Shown piece by piece: positions 1-9,626 of a DNA stretch of 64,000 bases (the first letter of the stretch is position 1; every line of letters starts with the position of its first letter). Location of the stretch: the NCBI GenBank assembly GCA_028287465.1, contig JAQBPO010000018.1, positions 43,875 to 107,874 of the forward strand, written 5' to 3'. The notes beneath the pieces are model-generated. The model had not been told where the DNA came from and made no database searches. It worked only from the letters and a program-made list of their open reading frames with translations. The translations under genes and the position numbers were made by a program. The stretch is from Fibrobacterota bacterium (lineage in GTDB: Bacteria > Fibrobacterota > Fibrobacteria > UBA11236).

Positions 1-1
1 G

Positions 2-1618
2 GTCTCGCGAAAGGACGTCATCGTGGTCTCTTCGGTTTCCTGCATCTATGGCCTGGGCACCCCTACGGAATTCCGTAAGATGATGATCGAGATCAAGGTC
101 GGTGATTCCATTGAACGCAACGACTTGCTGAGGAAGTTCATCGACATCTATTACAGCCGCAACGATTTCGATTTCCGGCGCGGCACCTTCCGGGTGCGCG
201 GGGACGTGGTGGAGCTCCATCCCGCCTATGACGACTTCGCCTATCGCTTCGAGTTCTTCGGCGATGAAGTCGAGAAAATAAGGCGCATCAACCTGATTAC
301 CGGCGAGGAAGAGGCCCAGCTTGACCAGGTCCTGATCTATCCCGCCCGGCATTACGTGACCAGCGAACAGGGGATGGATCGCGTGCTCCGGGACATGCGC
401 AACGAATTGGATGAATCCCTGCGCACCTTCACGGCCCAGAACAAGCTCCTGGAGGCCCAACGCCTGAGCCAGCGCACCATGTACGACATGGAAATGCTCA
501 AGGAGGTCGGCCACTGCCCCGGAGTCGAGAACTACTCCCGCATCATCGAAAACCGGGCCGTCGGGACCCCGCCATCCACCTTGATGGACTTTTTCGGGGA
601 CGACTACCTGCTCATCCTGGATGAATCCCATGTGACCATCCCCCAGATCGGGGCCATGTACAATGGGGACCGTTCCCGTAAGGAGAACCTGGTCAATTAC
701 GGGTTCCGCCTCCCATGCGCCCTGGACAACCGTCCCCTGAAGTTCAATGAATTCGAGGCCAAGATCCCAGCCACCCTTTTCGTCTCGGCCACGCCCGCGG
801 ATTATGAATTGCGGAAATCAGGCGGCGTGGTGGTCGAACAGATCATCCGTCCCACCGGTCTCCTCGACCCGGAAATCGAAGTGCGGCCCACCAAGGGACA
901 GATCGACGAAATCCTGAACGAAATATCCATGCGCAACGCCAAGAACGAACGCACCCTGATAACCACCCTTACGAAGCGGAGCGCCGAGGATCTGACCGAT
1001 TACCTGCAGCAGGCCGGTCTTAAGGTGAGCTATATGCACTCCGATACCACCACCCTGGCGCGCAGCGCGATCGTCAAGGATCTTCGCGAGGGGAACATAG
1101 ATATCCTTGTGGGAATCAATCTCTTGCGCGAGGGCCTGGATCTTCCCGAAGTGTCCCTGGTCGTCATCCTGGATGCGGACAAGGAAGGGTTCCTCCGCAG
1201 CAATCGATCCCTGATCCAGACCATCGGCCGCGCGGCCCGCCACCTCCACGGAAAGGTCATCCTGTTCGCGGACAAGATGACGGACAGCATGCGGTACGCC
1301 ATCGATGAGACGAACAAGCGCCGGGCCAGGCAGGAAGAATCGAACCGGCGCACGGGCATGGTCCCAAGGGGCGTACAGAGGGAAATCCACAAGCATCTGC
1401 AACTCGTCCCGGACGTCGATTACAGCATCGACCTCAAGGCCCTGATGGTCGCGGAAGAAGATGCGGCCTACCAGGCCGCCGAACGGGATGGGGTCGCGAA
1501 GGGCGGAAACCCGACCGTGGAGGCCCTTCGCAAGGAGATGCGCGAGGCCGCCGCGAATCTGGAATTCGAAAAGGCCGCCCACTTCCGCGACCGGATCCGA
1601 AAACTCGAAGGGGGCTGA
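2..1618 (+). CDS. uvrB: UvrABC system protein B (excinuclease subunit), 5' end outside window
   Basis: UvrB is the helicase-like damage-verification subunit of UvrABC nucleotide excision repair; it receives DNA from UvrA and recruits UvrC. The open frame runs in from the left edge, so about 120-140 N-terminal residues (including Walker A) are missing from the usual 660-680. Visible motifs are VSSVSCIYGLG, the DESH Walker B box (YLLILDESH), VSATPADYE, the helicase motif V/VI block (GINLLREGLDLPEVS and QTIGRAARH), and a C-terminal UVR motif (LEFEKAAHFRDRIRKLE) that contacts UvrC. It ends at TGA 1616-1618. In many bacteria uvrB is in the SOS regulon, but its promoter lies outside the window. Assignment is very secure. 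Confidence 0.97.
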   Translation, partial: VSRKDVIVVSSVSCIYGLGTPTEFRKMMIEIKVGDSIERNDLLRKFIDIYYSRNDFDFRRGTFRVRGDVVELHPAYDDFAYRFEFFGDEVEKIRRINLITGEEEAQLDQVLIYPARHYVTSEQGMDRVLRDMRNELDESLRTFTAQNKLLEAQRLSQRTMYDMEMLKEVGHCPGVENYSRIIENRAVGTPPSTLMDFFGDDYLLILDESHVTIPQIGAMYNGDRSRKENLVNYGFRLPCALDNRPLKFNEFEAKIPATLFVSATPADYELRKSGGVVVEQIIRPTGLLDPEIEVRPTKGQIDEILNEISMRNAKNERTLITTLTKRSAEDLTDYLQQAGLKVSYMHSDTTTLARSAIVKDLREGNIDILVGINLLREGLDLPEVSLVVILDADKEGFLRSNRSLIQTIGRAARHLHGKVILFADKMTDSMRYAIDETNKRRARQEESNRRTGMVPRGVQREIHKHLQLVPDVDYSIDLKALMVAEEDAAYQAAERDGVAKGGNPTVEALRKEMREAAANLEFEKAAHFRDRIRKLEGG

Positions 1619-1642
1619 GCCGACAGCCCGGTTACAGGAGAC

Positions 1643-1681
1643 GAAGACCGATGATGGTTACGGTCTTCCATTTGCTTTTTG
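1643..1681 (+). terminator. Possible rho-independent terminator after uvrB
   Basis: An 8-bp inverted repeat (GAAGACCG at 1643-1650, CGGTCTTC at 1661-1668) with a 10-nt loop is followed by a T-rich stretch. It lies 25 bp after the uvrB stop. The stem is short, so confidence is modest. Confidence 0.4.
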
Positions 1682-1971
1682 TTTTATTCCCGTTCGATTC
1701 GGAAGTAATCGATTTGCCATTCATCCCGCTGCTCGATTAGCACGTTTCCGCCCTAACCTCCCGGACGGTAACTGTGAAGTATTTATCCATTCAGAGGGAT
1801 CTAATTGAACGGTAATGGGACAATAATTCCCAATACTCGACCCTTGATTGGACGGGATCCCTTAATCATCCGCATATATCAAAATTACCTTGCTCTTTGT
1901 TTTTTATTTTTATTTTTTGCATACTTATCCGGTTGATCCGAGAATCAACTGAAAACCTTAAGGAGTAATTC
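1682..1971. other. AT-rich intergenic stretch upstream of lipoprotein gene
   Basis: With the uvrB terminator region this makes about 350 bp without a gene. It is clearly richer in A/T than the neighbouring coding DNA and has a long T-rich run at about 1890-1920. No convincing ORF or RNA gene was seen. It probably carries the promoter of the lipoprotein gene at 1972, but I could not pick a clear -35/-10 pair. The ribosome site AAGGAG sits just before the ATG. Confidence 0.5.
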
Positions 1972-2589
1972 ATGAACGTTTGGGGCAATGTTAAGAAGAT
2001 TTCGGTCGGTGGCATGTTCATCGGCGCAATGGTGGTTGTCGGCTCGCTCTCCCTCACCGGTTGCTTGACCGATGACAAGAAAGACGATACGACCCCGGTC
2101 GCCAAAGACAGCGTCAGCACCAAGAGCGTGACCGTCGGCGCCCAGGCGAACAACACCTTGGGTTCCTTCATCGACCTCGACACCTACTCGGTGCTCAAGC
2201 AGTCCGCCGCCGAAGCCGCTTCCGCGACCGTCGACATCGTATTCGCCTTTTCCGGTTCCGCCAGCTCCTCCGCCGTGTACTCGCCTGATTCCGCCAAGGG
2301 CGGCATCGCCGGCGGCCCCGGTCTGGATATCGCCAAGAACCTGACCACGGTCAACCACACCGAGCTGAAGACCGTTGATGCCGCCAAGTTCGACGCCGCC
2401 GCGACGGTTGAGGACTTGAACGCCTTGTACGCAGCCGGCACCGTCGCCGCCAACGGCCGCCTCCTCGTCTCCAAGGGTTTCGCGTTCGGCGCGAAGACCG
2501 CCGGCGGCAAGATTGTCGGACTGAAGATCACGGATGTGACCACCTCCGCCACCGGCGAGGCCACCATCCAGGCCAAGGCCAAGTGGTAA
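1972..2589 (+). CDS. Small lipoprotein of unknown function
   Basis: 205 residues. The N-terminus has a basic start, a hydrophobic core and a lipobox (LTGC) with the acylated Cys at residue 31, so it should be a secreted lipoprotein. The mature part is rich in Ala, Thr, Ser and Asp (TDDKKDDTTPVAKDS linker) and low in aromatic residues; I see no known domain. AAGGAG with 7-nt spacing fixes the start. It stands alone between an AT-rich leader and a strong terminator, so it is a single-gene transcription unit and may be well expressed. Function is unknown; an outer-membrane lipoprotein particular to this lineage is the simplest reading. Confidence 0.8.
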   Translation: MNVWGNVKKISVGGMFIGAMVVVGSLSLTGCLTDDKKDDTTPVAKDSVSTKSVTVGAQANNTLGSFIDLDTYSVLKQSAAEAASATVDIVFAFSGSASSSAVYSPDSAKGGIAGGPGLDIAKNLTTVNHTELKTVDAAKFDAAATVEDLNALYAAGTVAANGRLLVSKGFAFGAKTAGGKIVGLKITDVTTSATGEATIQAKAKW

Positions 2590-2620
2590 GCTAAGCCCCA
2601 AAGGCCCGGCTTTCATTTTC

Positions 2621-2657
2621 GAAAAGCACTCCCTCACCGGAGTGCTTTTCTTTTTTC
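2621..2657 (+). terminator. Rho-independent terminator
   Basis: A perfect 12-bp stem (GAAAAGCACTCC at 2621-2632, GGAGTGCTTTTC at 2639-2650) with a 6-nt loop is followed by a T6 run. It ends the lipoprotein transcript and separates it from the AsmA-type gene. Confidence 0.9.
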
Positions 2658-2705
2658 CCCTCCAGGTACTAGATTTACACCTTTCCATACCACGGGAGCC
2701 CGTCC

Positions 2706-5411
2706 ATGAAGGTCTTGAAGCGTATCATCCTGGCAGGCATAGTCCTCCTGCTTCTCCTGAGCCTGGGCGCCTATTTCGCCATCAAAATCGCCTTCCCCCC
2801 CGCCAAGATAAAGGAGCTCGTGCACAAGCACGGTTCCGAGGCCCTCAACCGGGACGTCAGCGTTCAGGACGTTTCCATCCGCGTTTTCCCGAATCTGAAG
2901 CTGTCCGTAAGCGAAATCAACGTGGCCAATGCCAAGGGGTTCTCGGCCGACCCGTGCATCAAGCTCCGGGAGCTCGCCCTTTCCATCAACTTCCTTTCGC
3001 TATTGAGATTCTCTCCCGTCGTGAACGAGATCAAGCTTGTGGATCCGGAGATCCTCTACGAGGTTTCCAAGGACGGGCACAACAACCTCGAGGGAATCGG
3101 GAAGACGGATACCGTACAGGCGGTAAAGGATTCGGCCAAGACCATCGAAAGCCCCGCCGCGGTCGCACTCAAATCCTTTACGATCGAAAACGGCCGCGTC
3201 CGGTACCGGGACCTGCAGACCGGCCGGGAGCTCATCCTCGGCAAGATCAACCAGAACGTCTCCCTGGATTTGGATCAGCGCCTCGAGGACGTCCAGACCA
3301 AGGGCAAGCTCGAGATCCTGGAAATCAAGGTTTCGGATTCGGCCTCCGGCCTGCGCAAGGGTGACATCAAGGTTACTGTCCGCCACGATATCCACCTGAA
3401 CCTGCCCGCTGAACGCCTCCAGATCCGCAGCCTCGAGATCGGATTCCAGGACATCCGGGCCACGGTCAAAGGCGAGGCGACGCGATTCATGACCAAACCG
3501 CCGGTCCTGGATCTGAGCCTTTCGGCCCAGGACATCAAGCTCGCCTCCGTGCTCAAGGAGGTCCCCGCCAGCCTTTCCCCGGACATCCCCAAGCTCAGCG
3601 CCAAGGGCATCGCGGCCCTTGAAGCCCATATCAAAGGGGTTTTGGACACGGGTAAAATCCCGGACATCCTCGCCCACTTCACCATCCGCGACGGCGGCAT
3701 TTCCCATAAGGACCTTCCGGCGGGCATCGGGAACATGAACCTGGATCTCGACATGGTCGGCGACAGCCTGAAGCTCGGCCGCTTCGCTTTCGATCTCGGC
3801 GGCAACCCCGTGAAGATGGACGCCTTGGTCACCTCCTTGCGCGCACCCATCCCCATGCTCCAGGAATTCAATCTGAACGCCTTGCTGGATATCGGGAAAC
3901 TGGTCCCATTGCTTCAGAAGCTGGCCTTGGCGGATAAGTCCCTCAAGGCGGAAGGAATGGTCCAGGCGAATATCAAGGCCGCCGGTCCCATGGATCCCAA
4001 TGCGCCGCAGAACCTCAAGGCCAATGGGCTGGTGGAGCTCAAGAACGTCGCCGCCGAAGGAAAGCCCCTACCGCAGCCGGTCCGGCTGAGCGGACAGGTC
4101 AAGATCGACAATGAGAAGATAGGGGAGAATCTGAACGTCCATATCGGACAATCGGATCTGGCGGTGAACGGAACGGTATCGAATTACCTGGCCATGATCA
4201 TGCCCAAGGCGGCGAAGGGCCAGACCACCAAGGCCAAGATCACCGTCCAGTCCGGCTTTCTCAATCTGGATGAGCTGATGCCCGCGGGTGAGAAGAAGCC
4301 TGAAGCCGAAAGCGCGCCCGCGACCTCCTGGCCCAAGCTTCCGAACCTGGACGCGGAAGTGGACGTGAAGCTGGCCAAGACGCAATTGATGAACCTGGCC
4401 ATGACGGACTATTCCTCCAAGACCACCTTGCTCGGGGGCGTGGCGAATACGGCCTTGAAGGGCACCCTTTATTCAGGCGGCTTCAGCTCCGTGGTCAAGG
4501 CGGATCTGCGGGACACCAGCGACGCCAAGGTCGCGCTCAAGCTGGACGTCAACCATGTCGAAGCCAACGATTTCATCTCGCGGCTCAATGATCGCCTGCC
4601 CGGCACCAACCGCCTTCTCAAGAGCCTTTCCCGGGCGGACAGCACCATCTTCGGCAAGTTCAACCTGAACATGGACGTGGTCACCCATGGAACCCCCAAG
4701 GAGGTCGCGGACAATCTGATCGGGAAGATAGCGTTCGCCCTGAACGACGGGAAGCTGATGGAAACCGGCCTCGTGAAAGGCCTTTCCGACGCCCTTTCCA
4801 AGATCAACAAGTCCCTGGCCTTCCGCGAGTTCACCTTCTCCAACTTCAAGTCCGATCTTGAGGCCGTAAACGGCAAACTGCTCGTCAAGCATGTCGATAT
4901 CGCCGAATCCGTCATCGGCGCCCTCAATGCTACGGGCACCATCGGCTTCGACAATTCCCTGGACCTTTCCCTGGAAAGCCATCTGCCCCCGGGTCTCAGT
5001 TCTTCCGTGGCCGGCGCGAGCGGGGCCCTGGCTTCGGAAGTCGCGAAGCTCAGCAAGATCCCGGCGCTCGGCAATGCAAGCTTGGTCCCGGTCGATAAGG
5101 CCGGGAGGGCCGTGGTCTATTTCCTGGTGGGCGGGACCCTCGCCAAGCCAAGCTTCGCCTTGGATGCCAAGCGAATGGCCGGAGAGGCCGCCTCAGGGGC
5201 CAAGAGCGCCGTGGGAGACGCCTTGAAGAAGAAGACGGATGAACTGAAGGCCCAGGCCAACGCCGAAAAGGACAAGCTGGAGGCCCAGGCACGCGCCCGC
5301 GCCGATGAAGAGAAGAAGAAAATCGATGCCGCGGCCGAGGAACAGAAAAAGAAGGCCACGGAAGAAGGCAAGAAGCAGGGCAAGAAAGTGCTAAAGGGGC
5401 TTGGCCTCTGA
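2706..5411 (+). CDS. AsmA family protein
   Basis: 901 residues. One N-terminal membrane anchor (residues about 5-27, KRIILAGIVLLLLLSLGAYF) is followed by the AsmA N-terminal pattern (NRDVSVQDVSIRVFPNLKLSVSEINVAN), a long beta-rich periplasmic body and a second AsmA-like block near the C-terminus (EFTFSNFKSDLEAVNGKL; DFDNSLDLSLES-type repeats). Residues about 845-901 are an Ala/Lys/Glu-rich probable coiled coil. AsmA/TamB-like proteins are bridge-like proteins linked to phospholipid movement and outer-membrane homeostasis; that role here is inferred from family. The gene lies between a terminator and a convergent gene whose 3' end overlaps it by 21 bp. Confidence 0.85.
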   Translation: MKVLKRIILAGIVLLLLLSLGAYFAIKIAFPPAKIKELVHKHGSEALNRDVSVQDVSIRVFPNLKLSVSEINVANAKGFSADPCIKLRELALSINFLSLLRFSPVVNEIKLVDPEILYEVSKDGHNNLEGIGKTDTVQAVKDSAKTIESPAAVALKSFTIENGRVRYRDLQTGRELILGKINQNVSLDLDQRLEDVQTKGKLEILEIKVSDSASGLRKGDIKVTVRHDIHLNLPAERLQIRSLEIGFQDIRATVKGEATRFMTKPPVLDLSLSAQDIKLASVLKEVPASLSPDIPKLSAKGIAALEAHIKGVLDTGKIPDILAHFTIRDGGISHKDLPAGIGNMNLDLDMVGDSLKLGRFAFDLGGNPVKMDALVTSLRAPIPMLQEFNLNALLDIGKLVPLLQKLALADKSLKAEGMVQANIKAAGPMDPNAPQNLKANGLVELKNVAAEGKPLPQPVRLSGQVKIDNEKIGENLNVHIGQSDLAVNGTVSNYLAMIMPKAAKGQTTKAKITVQSGFLNLDELMPAGEKKPEAESAPATSWPKLPNLDAEVDVKLAKTQLMNLAMTDYSSKTTLLGGVANTALKGTLYSGGFSSVVKADLRDTSDAKVALKLDVNHVEANDFISRLNDRLPGTNRLLKSLSRADSTIFGKFNLNMDVVTHGTPKEVADNLIGKIAFALNDGKLMETGLVKGLSDALSKINKSLAFREFTFSNFKSDLEAVNGKLLVKHVDIAESVIGALNATGTIGFDNSLDLSLESHLPPGLSSSVAGASGALASEVAKLSKIPALGNASLVPVDKAGRAVVYFLVGGTLAKPSFALDAKRMAGEAASGAKSAVGDALKKKTDELKAQANAEKDKLEAQARARADEEKKKIDAAAEEQKKKATEEGKKQGKKVLKGLGL

Positions 5412-5912
5412 TTTGACCAGGCGGATGCCGTTCAAATGGTCCAGGAGTTTCCGGGCCAGGTCTTCGGACTCCGCGACGCGGCCCTTGACCTCCTCAAGGG
5501 AAACGATTTCCGCATCCTGGTCCGTATCCTCGGGACGATAATTCAGGATCCCGGAAATCGCCGGCGCATCCTTTCCGTTCCCGTCCGCCATCGCAAGGCC
5601 GATGGCCCCATTGGCGACAACGTTCCGGAAGAAGGACAACTGGCGGATCTCCTCGAGGGTTTCGTGGATGGCCTCAACGGTTTCCGGCGGCGCATCCGAA
5701 CATTCCGCCAGGTTCTCGATGATCCAGGTCAGCTTTTGGCTGAGGAACTTCTTCTTGATGGATTTGTACTTGTACCCATCCGCCATCTTCACGATGAATT
5801 CCATGGCCAGGAACTCGATCATCCCCAGATTGAGGAAGAACCTGCCGGTGACTTCCGCCCATTCGCGGGTCAGGGGATCATCCGCCGCTATCTTTATCGT
5901 TTTGGTATCCAT
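5391..5912 (-). CDS. Conserved hypothetical protein, HEPN-like motif
   Basis: 173 residues, no signal peptide, probably cytoplasmic and helical. I do not recognise the family with certainty. The segment RQLSFFRNVVANG resembles the R-N-x-x-A-H-G motif of HEPN-like proteins, but with Asn in place of the His; this is only a hint. The ATG lies 3 bp after the DUF6526 stop codon, so the two are probably translated together. Its 3' end overlaps the convergent AsmA gene by 21 bp. Confidence 0.65.
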   Translation of the reverse strand: MDTKTIKIAADDPLTREWAEVTGRFFLNLGMIEFLAMEFIVKMADGYKYKSIKKKFLSQKLTWIIENLAECSDAPPETVEAIHETLEEIRQLSFFRNVVANGAIGLAMADGNGKDAPAISGILNYRPEDTDQDAEIVSLEEVKGRVAESEDLARKLLDHLNGIRLVKSEAKPL

Positions 5913-5915
5913 AAC

Positions 5916-6344
5916 TCAGGCCCGGTGGTTATCCGGCCTCCATTCCTTGATGTTCTTTTTGATCGCTTCTCCGGAAAGCCTTTCCGCGGCGGCTTGCAGG
6001 GCCAAGGCCGGGAATTCGCCATCCGAGGCGAATCGCAGGCTGATGATCTGGCGCAAGGTCAGGCCCGTCGGCAGGGGCTTCCCGGTCAGGGCATAGTGCC
6101 GGAATCCCTCTTCGGCCCGGATGGCGCGATCCTGGACCCGGTTCACCATAACTCGGGTGTAGAACCACTGCAGCAACATGCCGAAACCGATCATGGCCGG
6201 AAGCATTCCCCGGATTCCGTCGCCGAGGGTCTCAGGCAATTTCCAGGCGAAGATGGCGCCGCCGAAGATGAGGAACAGTACCGTAGGCAGGACATAGCGC
6301 TGCAACGGGTATCGGCGGTGATTGGCGTAGCTTTGGGCGTTCAT
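5916..6344 (-). CDS. DUF6526 family membrane protein
   Basis: 142 residues. Two N-terminal membrane segments (about residues 17-36 and 45-62) are followed by a soluble part with the pattern I associate with DUF6526: QDRAIRAEEGFRHYALTGK, LTLRQIISLRFASDGEF and a C-terminal IKKNIKEWRPDNHR. The family is widespread in Bacteroidota and has no assigned function. A GAGGTAGA ribosome site precedes the ATG. It probably belongs to the same minus-strand unit as glgB and the LEA-type lipoprotein. Confidence 0.85.
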   Translation of the reverse strand: MNAQSYANHRRYPLQRYVLPTVLFLIFGGAIFAWKLPETLGDGIRGMLPAMIGFGMLLQWFYTRVMVNRVQDRAIRAEEGFRHYALTGKPLPTGLTLRQIISLRFASDGEFPALALQAAAERLSGEAIKKNIKEWRPDNHRA

Positions 6345-6432
6345 TCTACCTCGGTTCCGGGTCGATCGGACGGTGAAATATACTTCAAAGCCATGGGGAG
6401 TCCCGGTCTTGCGGCAAGCCGCGGTCCCGAGG

Positions 6433-7176
6433 TCACATCACCGCGTCGAGCAAGGCCAGGAACCGGTCCACGGCGGAACCTCCGGCCGCCTTGGCGTTCA
6501 CCGAGCCTTTGGCCACGTTCAAGGTCACCGCCTTGGTCGAGTCCGGAAGTCCAAGCGCTCCGCCCAGGAGATGGATGCGCATCTCCGCATCGACCTTGTA
6601 AGGCACGTCCTGGCCCCGTACGATGGCTTTCCAGGCCGCCTTGGCGAAAACGGGATTGTCCAGGCGCAAGGGGAAGGTGATCCTCACCACCGTATCCGCG
6701 TTGGGGGCCACGGAAAACGCAGGGATGACGCCGGAGGCCGATGGGGCCGAGGAAGAGGTTTCCTTCACCCTCAGGTGACCCGTGCCCCCGTCGAAGACGG
6801 CCCGCATGGCGTGGGTATTGGATGCCTTGATATCGCAATCGATGTCCACGCCGATGCGTCCAAGCAAGGAACGGTTGGGGGAGATGAGGCTGATGGAGGC
6901 GCTCAGGAGGTCGGAAGGATAGACAAGATGGGAAACGTCCACCTGTTGCAGGGAAAACCCGAGGCCGAATACCCCCAGCCTTTGCTTCAGGGACTCCAAG
7001 ACCGCGCAGCCGCCCAGGGTAAGGCTGGTGGCAAGGCCAAGAACCACGGCGGTAGCAAGCCCGATCCATGTTCCGGCCCGTAGCGGCCTGGAGCCGGCCG
7101 GTGGGGGGGCCGGCATGGATTCCGAAGCGGAGGAAACCGGGAAGGAACTTTCGCCGTGCCAACCGTTTCCAGTCAT
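6433..7176 (-). CDS. LEA type 2-like lipoprotein
   Basis: 247 residues. I chose the ATG at 7174-7176 because it has an AGGAGG with 7-nt spacing and starts 14 bp after the glgB stop; the frame stays open further upstream only as a shadow of glgB. A Pro-rich N-terminal tail precedes a hydrophobic segment and a lipobox (LGGC, Cys57). The rest (LQQVDVSHLVYPSDLLSASISLISPN, then DIDCDIKASNTHAMRAVFDGG) has the beta-sandwich pattern of LEA_2/WHy proteins, which occur in desiccation and envelope proteins. The C-terminal half looks like a second copy of the same fold. A surface or periplasmic role is inferred. Confidence 0.75.
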   Translation of the reverse strand: MTGNGWHGESSFPVSSASESMPAPPPAGSRPLRAGTWIGLATAVVLGLATSLTLGGCAVLESLKQRLGVFGLGFSLQQVDVSHLVYPSDLLSASISLISPNRSLLGRIGVDIDCDIKASNTHAMRAVFDGGTGHLRVKETSSSAPSASGVIPAFSVAPNADTVVRITFPLRLDNPVFAKAAWKAIVRGQDVPYKVDAEMRIHLLGGALGLPDSTKAVTLNVAKGSVNAKAAGGSAVDRFLALLDAVM

Positions 7177-7190
7177 TTCAAGCCTCCTGG

Positions 7191-9461
7191 TCAGCTCCGG
7201 ATGCGCGGTTGCGGCGGCGGGGGTGGACCGGGTTGGAATTTGAAGAAACAAGCCGCAAGGGGCGGCGCGGTCAATTCCAGGGAATAGGGCATGCCGTGCA
7301 TGGGAATGGCCTCCGTATGCTTGCCGCCCATATTGCCGAGGTTGCCCCCGGCGTAGACCTGGGAATCGCTGTTGAAGACTTCCGCATAGAAGCCTTCGAG
7401 CGGCGCACCCAGCCGGTAGTTGTGCTGGGGGATGGGGCTGAAATTGAACAGGCAAAGGATCAATTCCTGCGGCCCGCCTCCCTCGCGCGGACGTCCCTTT
7501 CGGATGAAGGAAACGATATTGTTGTCCTGGTCGTGGAAATCGACCCATTGGAAGCCGGTATAAGAGGAGTCGAGCTCGTAGAGAGATGGTTCCTGCTTGT
7601 AGATGACATTCAGGTCCCGCACCAGCATCTGCAAGCCCTTGTGGCGCTCCGACTGCAGGAGATGCCAGTCCAGGGAGACTCCGGGATTCCATTCCAGCCA
7701 TTGCCCGATTTCCAGGCCCATGAAATGGAGTTTCTTGCCCGGATGGGCGAACAGGTAGGCGAAGGCCGTCCTCACATTGGCGAACTTCTGCCATTCGTCC
7801 CCGGGCATCTTGTTGGGAAGCGAACCCTTGCCGTGCACCACCTCATCATGGGAGAGCACGAGGCAGAACCGTTCCGAGAAGGCATAGGACATTTCGAAGG
7901 TGAGCAGTCCCTGGTGGTAGCGGCGGAACAACGGGTCTTTGGAGAGATAGGTCAGGAAATCGTTCATCCACCCCAGATTCCATTTGTAATGGAATCCCAG
8001 CCCGCCGTGATCGAGGGGATGGGTGACGCCCGGAAAGGCCGAGCTCTCTTCCGCGATCATCAACCGGTTGGGCACGTGTTGGGCGACCACGGAATTCAGA
8101 TGCTTCAGGAACTCCACGGCCTCATGGTTCGTATTGCTCCCGTCCGGATTCGGGATCCAGGCGCCGTTTTCCCGGGCATAGTCCAGGTAGAGCATGGAGG
8201 CGACCGCGTCCACCCGCAGGCCGTCGATATGGAACTCTTCCATCCAATAGATGGCGTTGGCGATCAGGAAATTGCTCACCTCATGGCGGCTGTAATTGAA
8301 GATCCGCGTGCCCCATTGGGGGTGGCTGCCCTTGCGGGGATCTTCGTGGGCATAGAGCGAGGTCCCGTCGAAAAAATCGAGGCCATGCAGATCGGACGGG
8401 AAATGCGCCGGTACCCAATCCAACAGGACTCCGAGCCCCGCCTGATGGCATTTGTCGACGAAGGATTTGAATTGGGAAGGCGTGCCGAAGCGCTTGGTGG
8501 GCGCGTAATACCCGATGACATGGTATCCCCAGGATTCATCCAGGGGATGCTCTTGGACGGGCATCAGTTCCAGATGGGTGTATCCCATACCCTTCACATA
8601 GGGGATGAGGCGTTCCGCCAGCTCATCATACGAGAGGAATCCGGATTCCCGCCCGCTCGACTTCTGCCAGGAACCGAGATGGACCTCATAGATCGAAATC
8701 GGCTTGTCGTCCCTTTGCACCTGGGGCCGGATATCGTTCCAGGCATGGTCATTCCAGGAATAGGGAGCGGGATCGGTGATGATGGACGCGGTCCGGGGCC
8801 GCAATTCGGCCTCCTTGGCGTACGGATCCATTTTCTCCACCTTGGCGCCGCCTTCGGCGTGGATCAGGAACTTGTAGGCCTGCCCGTGATCGAGGCCCGG
8901 TATGAAGGTTTCCCAGATCCCGGAGAAGGAGAGCCTGCGCATCATATGGCTGCGCCCGTTCCATCCGTTGAAATCGCCGATGACCGCCACGCCCTTGGCG
9001 TTGGGGGCCCAGACCGCGAAATGCACGCCCTGGTAACCTTGGTGGTCGATGCGGTTCGCGCCCAGTTTCCGCCAAATCTGGTAGTGGGTGCCTTTCCCGA
9101 AGAGGAACATGTCATAGTCGCTCAGAACGGGCAGGATGGAGTACGGATCCTCGTATTCCGTGACCTGGCCCGAATGGTAGGTGGCGCGGATGCGGTATGG
9201 GAAGAACTCCAACCGGTCCGGGAACAGGCATTCGAAGCACCCGGTTCCGGATCGGTATTCGCATTCGGCAAGGCCACCTTGCGGCGCGCCGTCATCCCAA
9301 AGGATTTCGACCTTCTTGAATTGCGGGTTGAAAACGCGGATGATCCCGCAAGTCTGGCGGTTCACCGTGATGTGGTGATAGCCGAGCTTGGAGAAGGGAT
9401 CGATGCTTTCAAGGTTTTCCAGGAAATGCAATTCCTGGGGCGGGATCAGGCATTTTTTCAT
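7191..9461 (-). CDS. glgB: 1,4-alpha-glucan branching enzyme
   Basis: 756 residues, a normal length for GlgB. It makes alpha-1,6 branches in glycogen. Visible parts: an N-terminal CBM48-like domain (FAVWAPNAKGVAVIGDFNGW), the GH13 barrel with ISIYEVHLGSW, GLRVDAVASMLYLDY (nucleophile Asp), RLMIAEESSAFPG (acid/base Glu) and LVLSHDEVVHGKGS (transition-state Asp), and a C-terminal beta domain. Translation starts at ATG 9459-9461 after a short AGGGAC. Downstream on the same strand come the LEA-type lipoprotein and two small genes. No other glg gene is in the window. Confidence 0.97.
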   Translation of the reverse strand: MKKCLIPPQELHFLENLESIDPFSKLGYHHITVNRQTCGIIRVFNPQFKKVEILWDDGAPQGGLAECEYRSGTGCFECLFPDRLEFFPYRIRATYHSGQVTEYEDPYSILPVLSDYDMFLFGKGTHYQIWRKLGANRIDHQGYQGVHFAVWAPNAKGVAVIGDFNGWNGRSHMMRRLSFSGIWETFIPGLDHGQAYKFLIHAEGGAKVEKMDPYAKEAELRPRTASIITDPAPYSWNDHAWNDIRPQVQRDDKPISIYEVHLGSWQKSSGRESGFLSYDELAERLIPYVKGMGYTHLELMPVQEHPLDESWGYHVIGYYAPTKRFGTPSQFKSFVDKCHQAGLGVLLDWVPAHFPSDLHGLDFFDGTSLYAHEDPRKGSHPQWGTRIFNYSRHEVSNFLIANAIYWMEEFHIDGLRVDAVASMLYLDYARENGAWIPNPDGSNTNHEAVEFLKHLNSVVAQHVPNRLMIAEESSAFPGVTHPLDHGGLGFHYKWNLGWMNDFLTYLSKDPLFRRYHQGLLTFEMSYAFSERFCLVLSHDEVVHGKGSLPNKMPGDEWQKFANVRTAFAYLFAHPGKKLHFMGLEIGQWLEWNPGVSLDWHLLQSERHKGLQMLVRDLNVIYKQEPSLYELDSSYTGFQWVDFHDQDNNIVSFIRKGRPREGGGPQELILCLFNFSPIPQHNYRLGAPLEGFYAEVFNSDSQVYAGGNLGNMGGKHTEAIPMHGMPYSLELTAPPLAACFFKFQPGPPPPPQPRIRS

Positions 9462-9626
9462 GTCCCTGCTAAATTAGTTATTCAATCCGGCCAATGCCGG
9501 AAATTGGTGCAGATTGGAGGATGAGGGTCGGATGGTTACGGAGGAGGGAAACGCGTTTTAGCGGCGGCGGAACTGGATCGACGCGATGATGCGAAGTAAT
9601 GCGATGGGGAAGATGGAAACCCTATC

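Noticed and set aside
7068..9524. 818-codon plus-strand ORF
   Set aside because: Antisense of glgB, which has full catalytic motifs; no ribosome site or domain in the plus frame.
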